The position numbers and the translations under genes were made by a program. From positions 1-36,173 of the IMG/VR virus record IMGVR_UViG_3300009788_000211: a stretch of DNA of 36,173 nt. One strand, given 5' to 3'. Of this stretch, positions 1 to 7,380 are shown in pieces. The notes below the pieces were generated by a model. That model did no database searches and was not told where the DNA came from. It saw nothing but the letters and a program-made list of their open reading frames with translations. Each line of letters starts with the position of its first letter. Positions within the stretch are counted from its first letter, which is position 1. Source of the DNA: a virus.

Positions 1-60
1 CTATTTCCACGATTCACAGAATATTTTATACCCCCCTACCCCCTCTTTATAAAAGCCTGA
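1..60 (+). other. possible 3' end of the fibre gene across the sequence junction
   Basis: Reading in frame 1 from base 1 gives 19 sense codons and then TGA at 58-60. The gene open at the right end of the window finishes exactly on a codon boundary, so joining the two ends continues it into this stretch. If the molecule is circular or circularly permuted, this is the C-terminus of that fibre-like protein. The tail is short, so the open frame could be chance. Confidence 0.35.
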
Positions 61-373
61 GCGAACCTTGCAGTTCATTTGACCTTATAGGGTTATGGCG
101 TATTACTTCATGGTAATTAGCAGAGTTTACGCCTAATATGTTACGAGTCATTACATAATGATCCATCTTTATTTTTAATAATTACCCATGCACCCCTATG
201 CCTCATCAAAAAAGGAGTGTCAAAGTGTAAGGGACTCCTACACGTATCCGCGCAGGCCGACAAAAAAACGGATTAAAAACTAAGGTGCCTCCTTTAAACG
301 CGATTCAAAAAATACTGATTTTTTTTTCAAGGGGTGGGTACATAATCCCCTTTTAATTTAAGATTAACGTCTT
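61..373. other. gene-free left region
   Basis: No convincing gene is visible on either strand. The stretch has stop codons in all frames and some short inverted repeats, for example AGGAGT at 213-218 with ACTCCT at 234-239, and GTGTA at 226-230 with TACAC at 239-243. These could belong to an RNA leader or to 3' ends. No tRNA cloverleaf was found. Confidence 0.4.
329..359 (+). terminator. hairpin with T-rich tail
   Basis: AAGGGG at 329-334 pairs with CCCCTT at 347-352 around a 12-base loop, followed by a T-rich run. It lies just upstream of the first GGTACC promoter and could end transcription arriving from the left. Confidence 0.35.
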
Positions 374-397
374 GGTACCATACATAACTTTTTTAAA
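374..397 (+). promoter_or_regulatory. GGTACC-class promoter, copy 1
   Basis: GGTACCAT at 374, then TTTTTTAAA at 389-397, the same layout as the three other copies in the first 1.4 kb. It predicts a transcript starting near 417-424, where no convincing protein gene begins. Confidence 0.6.
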
Positions 398-417
398 TAA
401 ATGATGACTAGATATAT

Positions 418-490
418 TGTCCGTATTTAATGACCCTACAAAGGTCCAGGATAGAAAGGCTGGAATGGTACGGGCTACCATTATTTTAAA
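418..490 (+). ncRNA. candidate small RNA
   Basis: A GGTACC-class promoter points here. A TTG-initiated frame at 417 would run to 551, but it reads through the next promoter and its end is just that promoter translated, so a protein is doubtful. At 464-482 there is a perfect 7-bp stem, AATGGTA and TACCATT around CGGGC, followed by an A/T run. A short structured RNA of about 70 bases is the simplest reading. The type is inferred. Confidence 0.3.
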
Positions 491-502
491 AATTGCACTC
501 TT

Positions 503-529
503 GGTACCATATAGTTACTTTTTTAAACT
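503..529 (+). promoter_or_regulatory. GGTACC-class promoter, copy 2
   Basis: GGTACC at 503-508, 48 bases upstream of the ATG at 551, with the TTTTTTAAA box near -28. This geometry gives a leaderless message. Confidence 0.65.
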
Positions 530-550
530 ATACATACACATTTTCAGTTA

Positions 551-757
551 ATGAAGATTAATACTAAATTCATTATTTACTATCTTGTTAGTATAGTTGG
601 TTTAGTTTCTTTAAATGAATTAATCAAAGAATATTCTGATTTTGATATATCATATGGAATTATTGGAGGACTTTTGTTTTGTACACTTTACTTAATAAAA
701 AATCAAGAAAAATTGTACAAGTTAAGTGTTGAATTAAGTAAAATAAAAGAGATGTAA
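551..757 (+). CDS. small two-segment membrane protein
   Basis: A 68-residue protein of unknown function. Two hydrophobic stretches (about residues 8-22 and 36-50) flank a short acidic loop, and the C-terminus is Lys/Glu-rich, so it probably sits in the membrane as a hairpin. The ATG lies about 28 bases after the TTTTTTAAA box, which supports a leaderless start. It is the first gene of a tightly packed series of very small genes behind the GGTACC promoter and may act early. No family was recognised. Confidence 0.7.
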   Translation: MKINTKFIIYYLVSIVGLVSLNELIKEYSDFDISYGIIGGLLFCTLYLIKNQEKLYKLSVELSKIKEM

Positions 758-759
758 AT

Positions 760-858
760 ATGGGTCTAGTTACATTTAATCCAAGTAATATTTCAATTAA
801 GGACACTTTTTTAAATTTGATCAATGATATAGTACAGTTCTTTTCTGGTTTAGTATGA
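760..858 (+). CDS. 32-residue hypothetical protein
   Basis: A short ATG-initiated frame two bases after the previous stop. Its TGA is overlapped by the next ATG (ATGA), the usual sign of coupled translation. The product is 32 residues with a hydrophobic C-terminal half rich in Ile, Leu and Phe. Function unknown. Support comes from the gene-to-gene spacing, not from homology. Confidence 0.5.
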   Translation: MGLVTFNPSNISIKDTFLNLINDIVQFFSGLV

Positions 859-953
859 AAACAAATTGTAAATGCGGTTGCGATATACCATTAACTGATT
901 ATGAGTATAGAAAATGGAATGGGTACAAGCGTGGTCATGAGCCATTACCATAA
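855..953 (+). CDS. 32-residue Cys-rich protein
   Basis: Overlaps the preceding gene by ATGA and is followed directly by the next gene. The N-terminus holds three Cys in a CKCGC cluster (residues 5-9). With only three Cys and one His it may bind a metal in a dimer or with its neighbour. The rest is polar, with Tyr and Lys. It belongs to the run of mini zinc proteins at the left end. Confidence 0.5.
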   Translation: MKTNCKCGCDIPLTDYEYRKWNGYKRGHEPLP

Positions 954-1049
954 ATGAAATGTAAAAAATGTAAACATACCATTAATCAGGGATTTATTAA
1001 TTGTAATACACCTGGATGTAGATGTGTTTGCTGGTCTGGTACCATATAG
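954..1049 (+). CDS. 31-residue Cys-rich zinc-binding protein
   Basis: Starts immediately after the previous TAA. It has CKKC near residues 3-6 and further Cys at about 17, 22, 24 and 26, enough for a small zinc-ribbon-like site. Its last codons cross the GGTACC promoter of the following gene. Function unknown; a nucleic-acid or protein-binding role is inferred only from its composition. Confidence 0.5.
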   Translation: MKCKKCKHTINQGFINCNTPGCRCVCWSGTI

Positions 1050-1063
1050 TATAAATTTTAAAT
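1038..1063 (+). promoter_or_regulatory. GGTACC-class promoter, copy 3
   Basis: GGTACC at 1038-1043, 49 bases upstream of the TTG at 1087, with a TTTTAAAT box near -27. It overlaps the end of the preceding small gene. Confidence 0.6.
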
Positions 1064-1086
1064 TAAGAGTTATTTTCAATTAATTA

Positions 1087-1284
1087 TTGGTTCAAGTATG
1101 CACAGGAATATGTACGAGACATGAGGCACCAAGATTGCAAAACAATTTGCGTTACAAGTCTGGACAGAAAAGATGTACGTTATGTGGATTATTTTTTATT
1201 ACAATAGAGATACTTTGCATTTGCTGCAAGACTAGATTGAGAAGTGGACCACGTAGTAAAAAGAATACTAGATTACAGAATTAA
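1087..1284 (+). CDS. small zinc-ribbon protein, thaumarchaeal type
   Basis: A 65-residue basic protein. Cys at about 5, 9, 30, 33, 44, 46 and 47 form CxxC-type knuckles (CTLC, then CICC) followed by a basic RLRSGPRSK tail. Small proteins with a CxxCxxRLR-type tail are common in ammonia-oxidising archaea, as I recall, and are uncharacterised. The start is TTG, about 27 bases after the A/T box, so leaderless. A relative with the same kind of tail lies at 9875-10039. A role in transcription or host takeover is possible but inferred. Confidence 0.65.
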   Translation: MVQVCTGICTRHEAPRLQNNLRYKSGQKRCTLCGLFFITIEILCICCKTRLRSGPRSKKNTRLQN

Positions 1285-1348
1285 GGGTACCCAGCAAAAG
1301 CTCAAAAAAATTTTTTAAAAAAGGGGTGTGGCCTTGTTAAAATGACTT

Positions 1349-1375
1349 GGTACCATGTAGTAACTTTTTTAAATT
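1349..1375 (+). promoter_or_regulatory. GGTACC-class promoter, copy 4
   Basis: GGTACCATGTAG at 1349 and TTTTTTAAATT near 1365-1375, 50 and about 29 bases upstream of the GTG at 1399. The bases around the start (TTCAATTAATTATG) also resemble those at the other GGTACC-driven genes. Confidence 0.65.
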
Positions 1376-1398
1376 AACATATCTTCAATTAATTATGG

Positions 1399-1692
1399 GT
1401 GGATGTAAAATGCAAAAAGTGTGGACATTTACTTAGCTGGCATCATGGTAACGAATTACAAGAAAGATTAGATGGTGTTAAATACATTAGAACTTGTTAT
1501 GGCATAGCTTGCATATGTACTGATTTTCATGGGGATGTAATTCATAAAAAGCCCAAAATAAAAACAAAGAAGCACTGGATACTGCGATTAATAAAAAGAC
1601 AAAAAATAAAGGCTAATATCATCTACAAAAGACAATACAAAAAATTCCGCAGAAGATATATAAAATTTAAAAATAAACGACATCTTCATTAA
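1399..1692 (+). CDS. N-terminal zinc-knuckle, basic C-terminal protein
   Basis: A 97-residue protein. CKKCGH near residues 5-10 with later His and Cys (HH at 15-16, CxxxxCxC around 33-40) suggests a single zinc site. The second half is extremely rich in Lys and Arg, suiting contact with DNA or RNA. An ATG at 1395 is out of frame, so GTG 1399, about 29 bases after the A/T box, is taken as the leaderless start. The next gene begins two bases after its stop. No named family recognised. Confidence 0.65.
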   Translation: MDVKCKKCGHLLSWHHGNELQERLDGVKYIRTCYGIACICTDFHGDVIHKKPKIKTKKHWILRLIKRQKIKANIIYKRQYKKFRRRYIKFKNKRHLH

Positions 1693-1694
1693 TT

Positions 1695-1964
1695 ATGTTG
1701 AAACCAAAAGAAAAATGTCCTAAATGTGATCAGATTCGATACATGACTAAACATCACATTAAAGATGAACTTGGCAGAAAAACAGGTAAGATAGAAAAAA
1801 TGTGTAGGGATTGTCATGATGATGTAGAAGCAGATTACAATAATCGAGGTATAACAAGTGCTGCACCACCAAAAATTACACCAAATGAAAAATTACAACT
1901 AGACTATATGACTGGATTAATTCCATTTTATGCTACAAGACAAGCAATAGAAAAGCGATCATAA
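1695..1964 (+). CDS. HNH-like / zinc-finger protein
   Basis: An 89-residue protein. CPKC (about 8-11), a HHIKDE segment (about 20-25), then CRDCHDD (about 37-43) follow the order seen in compact HNH-type beta-beta-alpha-metal endonucleases: two CxxC knuckles round a His-His motif. The central Asn of HNH is not obvious, so catalysis is uncertain. It could equally be a plain zinc-binding protein. It is coupled to the upstream gene by a two-base gap, and its ATG is preceded by the TTCATTAATT context shared with neighbours. Confidence 0.6.
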   Translation: MLKPKEKCPKCDQIRYMTKHHIKDELGRKTGKIEKMCRDCHDDVEADYNNRGITSAAPPKITPNEKLQLDYMTGLIPFYATRQAIEKRS

Positions 1965-1974
1965 ATGAATAAAA

Positions 1975-2148
1975 TTATTTTGATTTTTTCTTTTTCCATT
2001 CCAATTCCATTCCCTTTCTAGTGAAATATTCAATTGAATCTTTGAGAGTTAGTATTCCGAGTTTATCTGCTTTTTTTGTTTTCAAGAATTCTTCACATGT
2101 TTTAATTAAATTATCAGAAATGCGAACTGAACGAAACTCTTTTACCAT
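1975..2148 (-). CDS. ribbon-helix-helix-type DNA-binding regulator
   Basis: 57 residues from the ATG at 2148; another in-frame ATG at 2157 would add three. The chosen ATG is about 26 bases from a TATAAA box centred near 2174, which fits a leaderless start. The pattern is a short strand (FRSVRIS), a helix (DNLIKTCEEFLKTKKADKLG) and a second helix (LKDSIEYFTRKGMEL), the usual arrangement of small RHH dimers that bind palindromic operators. The repeated CAATAATTATTG palindrome in this genome is a natural candidate target, but that link is inference. It is transcribed against its neighbours and lies between two small-gene runs. Confidence 0.6.
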   Translation of the reverse strand: MVKEFRSVRISDNLIKTCEEFLKTKKADKLGILTLKDSIEYFTRKGMELEWKKKKSK

Positions 2149-2368
2149 GAATATCATTATTTGATCATACTATAAACTGTTCATAACAACATATTTTAGA
2201 TATTAATTATTAAAGTATTAAAGTAGGCTAGATAAGGCGATACAATGGAATTCTCCATTTAATATCCTACGGATACACTATATGTGTCTCATGTTGATGC
2301 CTATTTCATCACTTGATACAATAATTATTGAATGTAGTATTATGTATCAGAAAACACATCAATGTTAA
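2149..2368. promoter_or_regulatory. divergent control region
   Basis: Non-coding stretch between the minus-strand RHH gene and the plus-strand gene at 2369. It holds the RHH gene's TATAAA box (near 2174) and the CAATAATTATTG palindrome at 2319-2330. No other gene is seen. Confidence 0.5.
2319..2330. promoter_or_regulatory. CAATAATTATTG operator, copy 1
   Basis: Perfect 12-base palindrome at -50 to -39 relative to the ATG at 2369, the same position as upstream of 10934. Confidence 0.6.
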
Positions 2369-2479
2369 ATGAGCTATTGTCATTCCAAATACTGGGAAGA
2401 TGCAAACTTTGGTGAAGAAAATAAAAGAGTAAGGAGAAAAAATCAATGCAACTGTACTCTATGTCAAAATAAAGTATGA
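2369..2479 (+). CDS. 36-residue zinc-binding protein
   Basis: ATG-initiated small gene whose TGA is overlapped by the next ATG. It has YCH near residues 3-5 and CNCTLC at 27-32, so a one-site zinc fold is plausible. The gene start sits exactly 39 bases after the palindrome CAATAATTATTG, the same spacing as for 10934, which supports it as a real transcribed gene. Function unknown. Confidence 0.5.
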   Translation: MSYCHSKYWEDANFGEENKRVRRKNQCNCTLCQNKV

Positions 2480-2673
2480 TGGAAATTTCAGATGATGAAC
2501 TTATGGCCTATATTATAGATCATAAAAAAATGAAAATAATGCGCGAAATAGCAAAAAAAATACCCGATAGTAATTTGGTGTATATAGTAAAATGTATAGA
2601 TGAAACATGGGAGAAAGAGATGAAAAAATTAATGCCACCAAAAAAGAAAAGTAAATTTGTAACTAAATTTTAA
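2476..2673 (+). CDS. 65-residue hypothetical protein
   Basis: Coupled to the gene before it by an ATGA overlap. The product is helical and charged, with an acidic N-terminal segment (ISDDELMAY) and a Lys-rich C-terminus. No Cys cluster, membrane segment or recognised domain. It may work with its partner at 2369-2479. Confidence 0.6.
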   Translation: MMEISDDELMAYIIDHKKMKIMREIAKKIPDSNLVYIVKCIDETWEKEMKKLMPPKKKSKFVTKF

Positions 2674-2716
2674 AAACAATGAAAATAATTAAATTCACAA
2701 AAAATTACCATATTCA

Positions 2717-2926
2717 TTGGATTCTGATTTCTCATATCGAATAAGAATTGGAGACATTACTAGTCCCAAGGATCTTATAGGACTCAAGGACTTTACACTA
2801 GAGATAACATCAAACAAGCCAGAAGCAGAAATTTTTGACTTTGCTGAAAAAATTTTCCAAAAGCGTGATGTGTGGGCAATTAGTAGGGGATTTACATTTC
2901 TTGATCAAAAGAAAGTATCAATGTAA
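2717..2926 (+). CDS. 69-residue hypothetical protein
   Basis: TTG start about 25 bases after an AATTAAATT box, consistent with a leaderless message. The protein is a small alpha/beta type (a strand-rich N-terminal half, then a helix around EAEIFDFAEKIFQK). No family recognised. Followed by a convergent zinc-finger gene. Confidence 0.55.
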   Translation: MDSDFSYRIRIGDITSPKDLIGLKDFTLEITSNKPEAEIFDFAEKIFQKRDVWAISRGFTFLDQKKVSM

Positions 2927-2970
2927 TTTACTTTCTACCTAAATATAAAAAAGAATTCAAATTATAATTT

Positions 2971-3126
2971 TTAAATATTTACTTGTGAAAAATCTGGTTT
3001 CTCAAAGTCTACAGCTTCTTTTTTTGGTTTGACTCCTTTTTGCTCTCTTCTCTTGTGAGTATTCATGTGTCTTTCTAGCCTGGTTTCATCTGAAAATTTC
3101 ATATCACATTTAGGGCAAGCAATCAA
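2971..3126 (-). CDS. C2H2 zinc-finger protein (51 residues)
   Basis: A short minus-strand gene. Residues 4-24 form a textbook C2H2 finger: Cys4, Cys7, 12 residues, His20, three residues, His24. A basic KRREQK segment and a Lys/Pro-rich tail follow. Small single-finger C2H2 proteins are common in archaeal viruses and act as DNA-binding regulators. The TTG start lies 24-26 bases from a TTAAAA box near 3150, giving a leaderless message. It is a candidate activator or repressor for the virus, though its target is unknown. Confidence 0.65.
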   Translation of the reverse strand: MIACPKCDMKFSDETRLERHMNTHKRREQKGVKPKKEAVDFEKPDFSQVNI

Positions 3127-3279
3127 TACAGTAAATTGATTTTATCAGTTTTAAGTGATTAGTTAAACCCAACCTCTCCACATCTAGATCTAGTAAGACT
3201 GAGAATCCCCACCCTCATGCTTCACCAAGGCTTGTGAATTTGATTATATTTTTAGTTTAAAGGTAATTTGAAAACAAAA

Positions 3280-3290
3280 ATACCTTTCAA
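3280..3290 (+). promoter_or_regulatory. ATACC virion-type promoter
   Basis: ATACCTTTCAA starting 43 bases upstream of ATG 3323, leaving a leader of about 12 bases. An inverted AAAGGTA at 3260-3266 forms a symmetric pair with it and could fire leftward, although no convincing gene begins at the matching distance. Confidence 0.5.
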
Positions 3291-3322
3291 TGACTAGGCT
3301 ACCTCCTTTTAAGAAATGAAAC

Positions 3323-3727
3323 ATGGCACAAGTTGTTACCTCAACACTAAGACCTTTGGGAACACCTCCTGAGTTGGCAAATGTTCTAGCAGCAGATGCA
3401 ACTGAAGAGTCGATTACTGGAACTACTCCAACTCAAGTCAAAGATATGTCATTTATTATTGGCGTAGTAAACTATGTAACACTTACTATAGAAATTGAAT
3501 TAAAAACAGATAATGTTACTAGTCCTGCACATTGCAGAGTTAGACATGATGGTTTAGGTAGTGATGATTTAGATCTTTCTACATCATCTACAAGTTATGT
3601 AATTCTTGATGGAGTAATAGATACATCAGCATTTGGTGCTGGCAGGCATACTATAGAATTTTACCTTGATGATGGTTCTGGCGAAACTGCAACGATGAGA
3701 GAAACTTGGGTTTACGGTGAAGAGTAA
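3323..3727 (+). CDS. virion-associated beta-rich protein
   Basis: A 134-residue protein rich in Thr, Ser, Asp and Gly, with alternating hydrophobic strands (VTLTIEIEL, HTIEFYLDDGS), typical of a beta-sandwich on a virus surface. No signal peptide or membrane segment. It is expressed from an ATACC-type promoter and is followed two bases later by the His-rich fibre gene, so it is likely a fibre base, adaptor or other exterior virion part. An ATG at 3316 is out of frame. No family recognised. Confidence 0.6.
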   Translation: MAQVVTSTLRPLGTPPELANVLAADATEESITGTTPTQVKDMSFIIGVVNYVTLTIEIELKTDNVTSPAHCRVRHDGLGSDDLDLSTSSTSYVILDGVIDTSAFGAGRHTIEFYLDDGSGETATMRETWVYGEE

Positions 3728-3729
3728 CT

Positions 3730-5049
3730 TTGGTTGGAACAATCAACAGCAAAAGTCTGTTGCCAAAATTATCAGTAATGATGCTAACTGATGTTACTGT
3801 AATTCCTGCTGATTTAACTCAAGAGACATCACTTAATGGAAAATATGTTAAAGGAATTACAAGTGCTGTAACTAACCCTGATGCAGATATTGGAAATGCA
3901 ACACATACCCATGCATCTCTAGGTGATCACACTCATCCTGGAACTGTTGCATCACATTCTCATAGTGGAACTCATGGAGGTGGTGGAAGTTCAGTTCCAA
4001 CTGTGCCAGGAGCAGGTGTAGGAACTAGTTTTGCAAATCACACTCATTCCATGAGTTGCAGTAGTGAATCAGAAGCTGAAGCTAGTAATGATGGAGCTCA
4101 TACTCATGATGCATTTACAAATGATTTAGAAAATAGAACTATAGCATTTTACAAAAAAACCAATACTGTAATTCACATGAGTGTAAAGTCATTGCCACGC
4201 AATATGACATTTTTCTATTCTCAAACAGGTACACTCCCTGATGGACTATTGGCAAATTTGACATACAATGGAAAGCATTTCAAAGGAAATGCTACACCTG
4301 GAACAAACAGTGGTTCTAACTTACACCAACATGATAGTCAAATTCATACTCATTCTGTAGATATTGGAGCACATGAACACACCTTTAGTTTTGGTGGTGC
4401 AGCACCAGCAGGTCATGGTTCACCTTTTGTAGTTCCTCTTGTAAATCAAGGACATAGCCATGGTTCTGGTACGGCAGGGACTACTGGTATGGTATCTTCA
4501 GGTGTTACTAGCGGAGATAGTGTTGGACACCAACATGATGATATCACTCATGAACCTGCATTCAAAACATTACGATTACTTCAAGTAGATTCTGTAAAAA
4601 TGAGTAATGTTGGAGTTCCCAAAAATTGTATTTTTCTTTGGTTGGATTTAGTTAGTCTGATTGTTTCAGGATGGCAGGTATCTGACGGAACAAACAACAC
4701 AATCAACATGTTAGATATGTATCCTAAAGGTGACACTACACCTAATACAACTGGCGGATCTGATACACACACTCATTCAGAAGATACTGTATCGCATTCC
4801 CATACTGGTGGAAGTCCAAGTCACACTCATAGTCCTAGTGGTTCTAGTGCTACTGAAACTGCTGTTAATAAAACAGTCAATAGTGCTGGTACAACTGTAT
4901 CTGGAACACATGCACACTCTGTTTCAACTGTAGGTGCAGGAGCTGCCCAAGCAGTTACTGTTACTGATGCTGCATCAAACCATACTCATGGTGCAGAAAA
5001 CAGTGAACCTGAAGCAAAGACTGTAGCATTTGTTGAGAGAATAAATTGA
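3730..5049 (+). CDS. His-rich receptor-binding / tail fibre-like protein
   Basis: A 439-residue protein dominated by HxH pairs (THTH, DHTH, SHSH, HQH, HAH) in Gly/Ser/Thr-rich loops. HxH motifs co-ordinate a metal along the threefold axis of trimeric phage fibres such as T4 gp12 and gp37. Three related modules can be seen: each has a strand-rich core (for example IAFYKKTNTV, LRLLQVDSVKM, TVAFVERIN) followed by or preceded by a His/Gly-rich region. The start is TTG 3730, two bases after the preceding stop. Its TGA is overlapped by the next TTG. Host-receptor binding is inferred from composition and context. Confidence 0.65.
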   Translation: MVGTINSKSLLPKLSVMMLTDVTVIPADLTQETSLNGKYVKGITSAVTNPDADIGNATHTHASLGDHTHPGTVASHSHSGTHGGGGSSVPTVPGAGVGTSFANHTHSMSCSSESEAEASNDGAHTHDAFTNDLENRTIAFYKKTNTVIHMSVKSLPRNMTFFYSQTGTLPDGLLANLTYNGKHFKGNATPGTNSGSNLHQHDSQIHTHSVDIGAHEHTFSFGGAAPAGHGSPFVVPLVNQGHSHGSGTAGTTGMVSSGVTSGDSVGHQHDDITHEPAFKTLRLLQVDSVKMSNVGVPKNCIFLWLDLVSLIVSGWQVSDGTNNTINMLDMYPKGDTTPNTTGGSDTHTHSEDTVSHSHTGGSPSHTHSPSGSSATETAVNKTVNSAGTTVSGTHAHSVSTVGAGAAQAVTVTDAASNHTHGAENSEPEAKTVAFVERIN

Positions 5050-5270
5050 CTCACCATACTTGGAAACATAGATTTGAAACTGCATTAAGAAATAAAAACT
5101 GGAAAAAAATTTTACTACATCAACTCTTTGAATATTCTATAGTTGGAACAGTTGTGATTGCTTTAGAGGCAAAACCTGAATCTTGGATAATAGGTATTGC
5201 AATCGCCTTTGTTGTTCATATGGTTATGTTTGAGGCACTAGATGCAATACATCCCAAAAAAAAAGACTAG
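5046..5270 (+). CDS. small membrane protein, possible holin-like role
   Basis: A 74-residue protein with a basic N-terminus (about 1-28), two hydrophobic stretches (about 29-42 and 46-64) and a charged C-terminal tail ending KKKD. It starts on a TTG that overlaps the stop of the fibre gene (TTGA), so it is translationally coupled. Size and topology resemble small phage holins, but many other membrane proteins look the same. The holin idea is weak. Confidence 0.55.
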   Translation: MTHHTWKHRFETALRNKNWKKILLHQLFEYSIVGTVVIALEAKPESWIIGIAIAFVVHMVMFEALDAIHPKKKD

Positions 5271-5278
5271 TTGTAATA

Positions 5279-5289
5279 ATACCTTTAAT
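5279..5289 (+). promoter_or_regulatory. ATACC virion-type promoter
   Basis: ATACCTTTAAT starting 31 bases upstream of GTG 5310, the spacing seen at most other copies. This decides GTG 5310 over the in-frame TTG at 5295. Confidence 0.6.
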
Positions 5290-5309
5290 TTAATTTGCAA
5301 AATAAAATT

Positions 5310-5612
5310 GTGGGACTAGATGATACAAAGTCTTCAAGAACGATATGGAAATCAAAAGATTTTCTAGCAGGTAGTGGAGCTGCTGCATTTGGAATGGTGT
5401 TATTGCTGCTTACATTAATCCAACCACTTGTAGTTGAAAATACATATGCGATTAACGAAAACTCGGTTAGTATTGGTAGAATAAATTTAACTCTTGAAAA
5501 CATTGATGGTTCCATTGATACATTTAATGATAATTTTGATACCTTGGATAATAAATTAGATAAGATGGGATTAATTTTGTGTGACATGTCTGATGGCAAG
5601 CACTGTAACTAA
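5310..5612 (+). CDS. membrane-anchored coiled-coil protein
   Basis: About 100 residues. A basic N-terminal part is followed by one strong transmembrane segment (about residues 23-42) and then a helical heptad-like stretch (about 50-90; SIDTFNDNFDTLDNKLDK) ending with two Cys. This N-in/C-out layout resembles Rz-like spanins or small envelope-associated proteins, but no family is recognised. Start chosen as GTG 5310 because of the promoter spacing. It overlaps alternative upstream starts of the next gene. Confidence 0.6.
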   Translation: MGLDDTKSSRTIWKSKDFLAGSGAAAFGMVLLLLTLIQPLVVENTYAINENSVSIGRINLTLENIDGSIDTFNDNFDTLDNKLDKMGLILCDMSDGKHCN

Positions 5613-5619
5613 ACAAAGC

Positions 5620-5769
5620 ATGGATGATTTTTGGGAATTTATTTTAAACGAGATTCAAAACTGGTCATTTAGATTTGAAGATATTTTATTACATTCACTT
5701 TCTGGAATATTTTTTGCAGTCTCATTTAAAATTAGAAAAATTATTAAAAAAATAAAATCATATTTTTAA
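5620..5769 (+). CDS. small amphipathic or membrane protein
   Basis: 49 residues from ATG 5620, eight bases after the preceding stop. The frame is open upstream to GTG 5581, which would overlap the previous gene by 32 bases. The middle (about residues 20-36) is moderately hydrophobic and the C-terminus is Lys/Ile-rich. It ends one base before the stop of the convergent gene. With the two genes before it, it forms a small membrane-protein cluster that could serve exit or virion-membrane functions. Function unknown. Confidence 0.5.
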   Translation: MDDFWEFILNEIQNWSFRFEDILLHSLSGIFFAVSFKIRKIIKKIKSYF

Positions 5770-5770
5770 A

Positions 5771-7360
5771 TCATGTACCTGGTTCTTGTGGTCCTACTTT
5801 AACAAAGTTGCCAGCTCCTTGTCCTGAATCTTTTTGATTATCATATGATGTTGTTACAAAACCATTACTAAAACTTCCAGTGTATGCAACTTGTAATTGA
5901 TCTACTCTTCCAATTTGATTAACTGAACCTCCTCCACCTCCAGACTGAGCAGCATCAAAATTTGGTGCAGTAGTAAAAACATATGGTGTTGATGAAATAG
6001 AAACACCATCAAAGAATACCTCAAAGGTACCAGACAAATAACGAAAAGCAACATGGTGATATGCCAAATCTGACATGTCACCTATAGCAATTTCTGTAAA
6101 TCCTGAATCATCAATTACTAATGCTATGGAGGTATTTGGTATTGGATCACCTTCTACACCTGAACTAATAATGACACCTGATTCTAGAGGAACTACAGGT
6201 ATAGGTAGATTTGATGCCCAAGTATTATAAAATGTACTACTACCAGCTCCTGCAATTACATCATATTTTACCCATGCAGATACAAAAAAGTCAGTAGGAA
6301 ATACATCTACAGTTGGAGTCATTCTAAAAGCTACAATAGTTGCAGGACTAGCACCTCTATCTGAGTTAGTAGCAACTCCTATCTGCCCTACTACTGGAGT
6401 AGGATTAGTAGGACCATCAGGATTAAATGTAAAATTTTTACCAGTACTAGAATTAGTCCAAGGAAGTGGGGATGTATCATTAAAGTGAAATACATCTGCA
6501 AATCTTGTACTCCAAACTGGTAATGGATTTTGCTTGTCTGTTGCAAGTGGGTCGCCATAAAACATGAAAAATGTATTATCTGTAACATCTGATAGAGTAG
6601 TTAATACCCATGCAGCTAGAGTTCCAGTGGTATTATCATATGATTCTCGATCATAAGGAATTACTGTAGTTCCATCTGACTCTGTAAAGAAAATATCAAA
6701 ACCGTCTGGTCTTGCAAAATCACGCAAGTCAGTATCAACAATGGATACAAGTAATGGAAATGCAGTTAGTGGACTTGCCCCCGTTACATCTGCTGCTAAT
6801 ACTGTAAGCTCTTTTTTAAACGCAGTTGATTCTCCTGATATGTTACCTTCTCTTTGAATATCTACTGGAATTATACTATTTGCAACTGAAGTTGTTTCAA
6901 GTGCTCTTGCAAATATTTGATCACCATTTAATCCATCAGCTAATCCAGTAGGTGATGGAGTTAGCGCATCACCTATTTCAATTGGATTAGTTAGAGCTCC
7001 ATTTGCTAATGCTAGACATCTTCCTTGTATGCATACCCGAACACCATCACCAAAAAATGATACTATAATCCCCGATGATAAATCAGCAGTATCAATTACT
7101 CCATTACTATACACTCCTTCAAAGTCTCCTCCCACTATTACGCCATAACCTTCTCCTCCAAACTCATCGACTTTTCCAATTCTTGGAAGAAGATCATCTG
7201 ATTGAGTAAATCCTATACCTGTTCCTGATGGTAATTCTCTTACAATATCTCCAATTGCCAAGTTTTCATCACCACAAATTGCATTAATTACAGTACTAGC
7301 ATTATGATCAATTGGTCCTTGAGCTAATCCTAGATATTCATTAACAAATGTAACACTCAC
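5771..7360 (-). CDS. decoration domain fused to DUF2341 and LamG-like domains
   Basis: A 529-residue virion protein. Residues about 8-172 are a paralogue of the proteins at 26868 and 31388, sharing YLGLxxGPIDH, a GDGVRVCxQGRCLA core and a VDIQREG end. About 180-285 resembles DUF2341 (FPLLVSI, DLRDFARPDGFDIFFTE, TLAAWV, FMFYGDP). About 290-520 is a concanavalin-like LamG domain (FVSAWVKYD, YHHVAFRY, FEVFFDGV). The carbohydrate-binding end suits host-surface recognition while the N-terminal domain anchors it to the capsid. GTG 7360 is 31 bases from a reverse ATACC motif. The division into domains is from motifs only. Confidence 0.7.
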   Translation of the reverse strand: MSVTFVNEYLGLAQGPIDHNASTVINAICGDENLAIGDIVRELPSGTGIGFTQSDDLLPRIGKVDEFGGEGYGVIVGGDFEGVYSNGVIDTADLSSGIIVSFFGDGVRVCIQGRCLALANGALTNPIEIGDALTPSPTGLADGLNGDQIFARALETTSVANSIIPVDIQREGNISGESTAFKKELTVLAADVTGASPLTAFPLLVSIVDTDLRDFARPDGFDIFFTESDGTTVIPYDRESYDNTTGTLAAWVLTTLSDVTDNTFFMFYGDPLATDKQNPLPVWSTRFADVFHFNDTSPLPWTNSSTGKNFTFNPDGPTNPTPVVGQIGVATNSDRGASPATIVAFRMTPTVDVFPTDFFVSAWVKYDVIAGAGSSTFYNTWASNLPIPVVPLESGVIISSGVEGDPIPNTSIALVIDDSGFTEIAIGDMSDLAYHHVAFRYLSGTFEVFFDGVSISSTPYVFTTAPNFDAAQSGGGGGSVNQIGRVDQLQVAYTGSFSNGFVTTSYDNQKDSGQGAGNFVKVGPQEPGT

Positions 7361-7380
7361 ATTTTTTAATAAAAATTAAT

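Noticed and set aside
417-551. 44-codon TTG-initiated gene
   Set aside because: It reads through the second GGTACC promoter and its C-terminal half is only that promoter translated.
3150-3279. tRNA or leftward gene between the C2H2 gene and the 3323 gene
   Set aside because: No cloverleaf could be folded and the leftward frames are under 20 codons, despite a reverse ATACC-like site.
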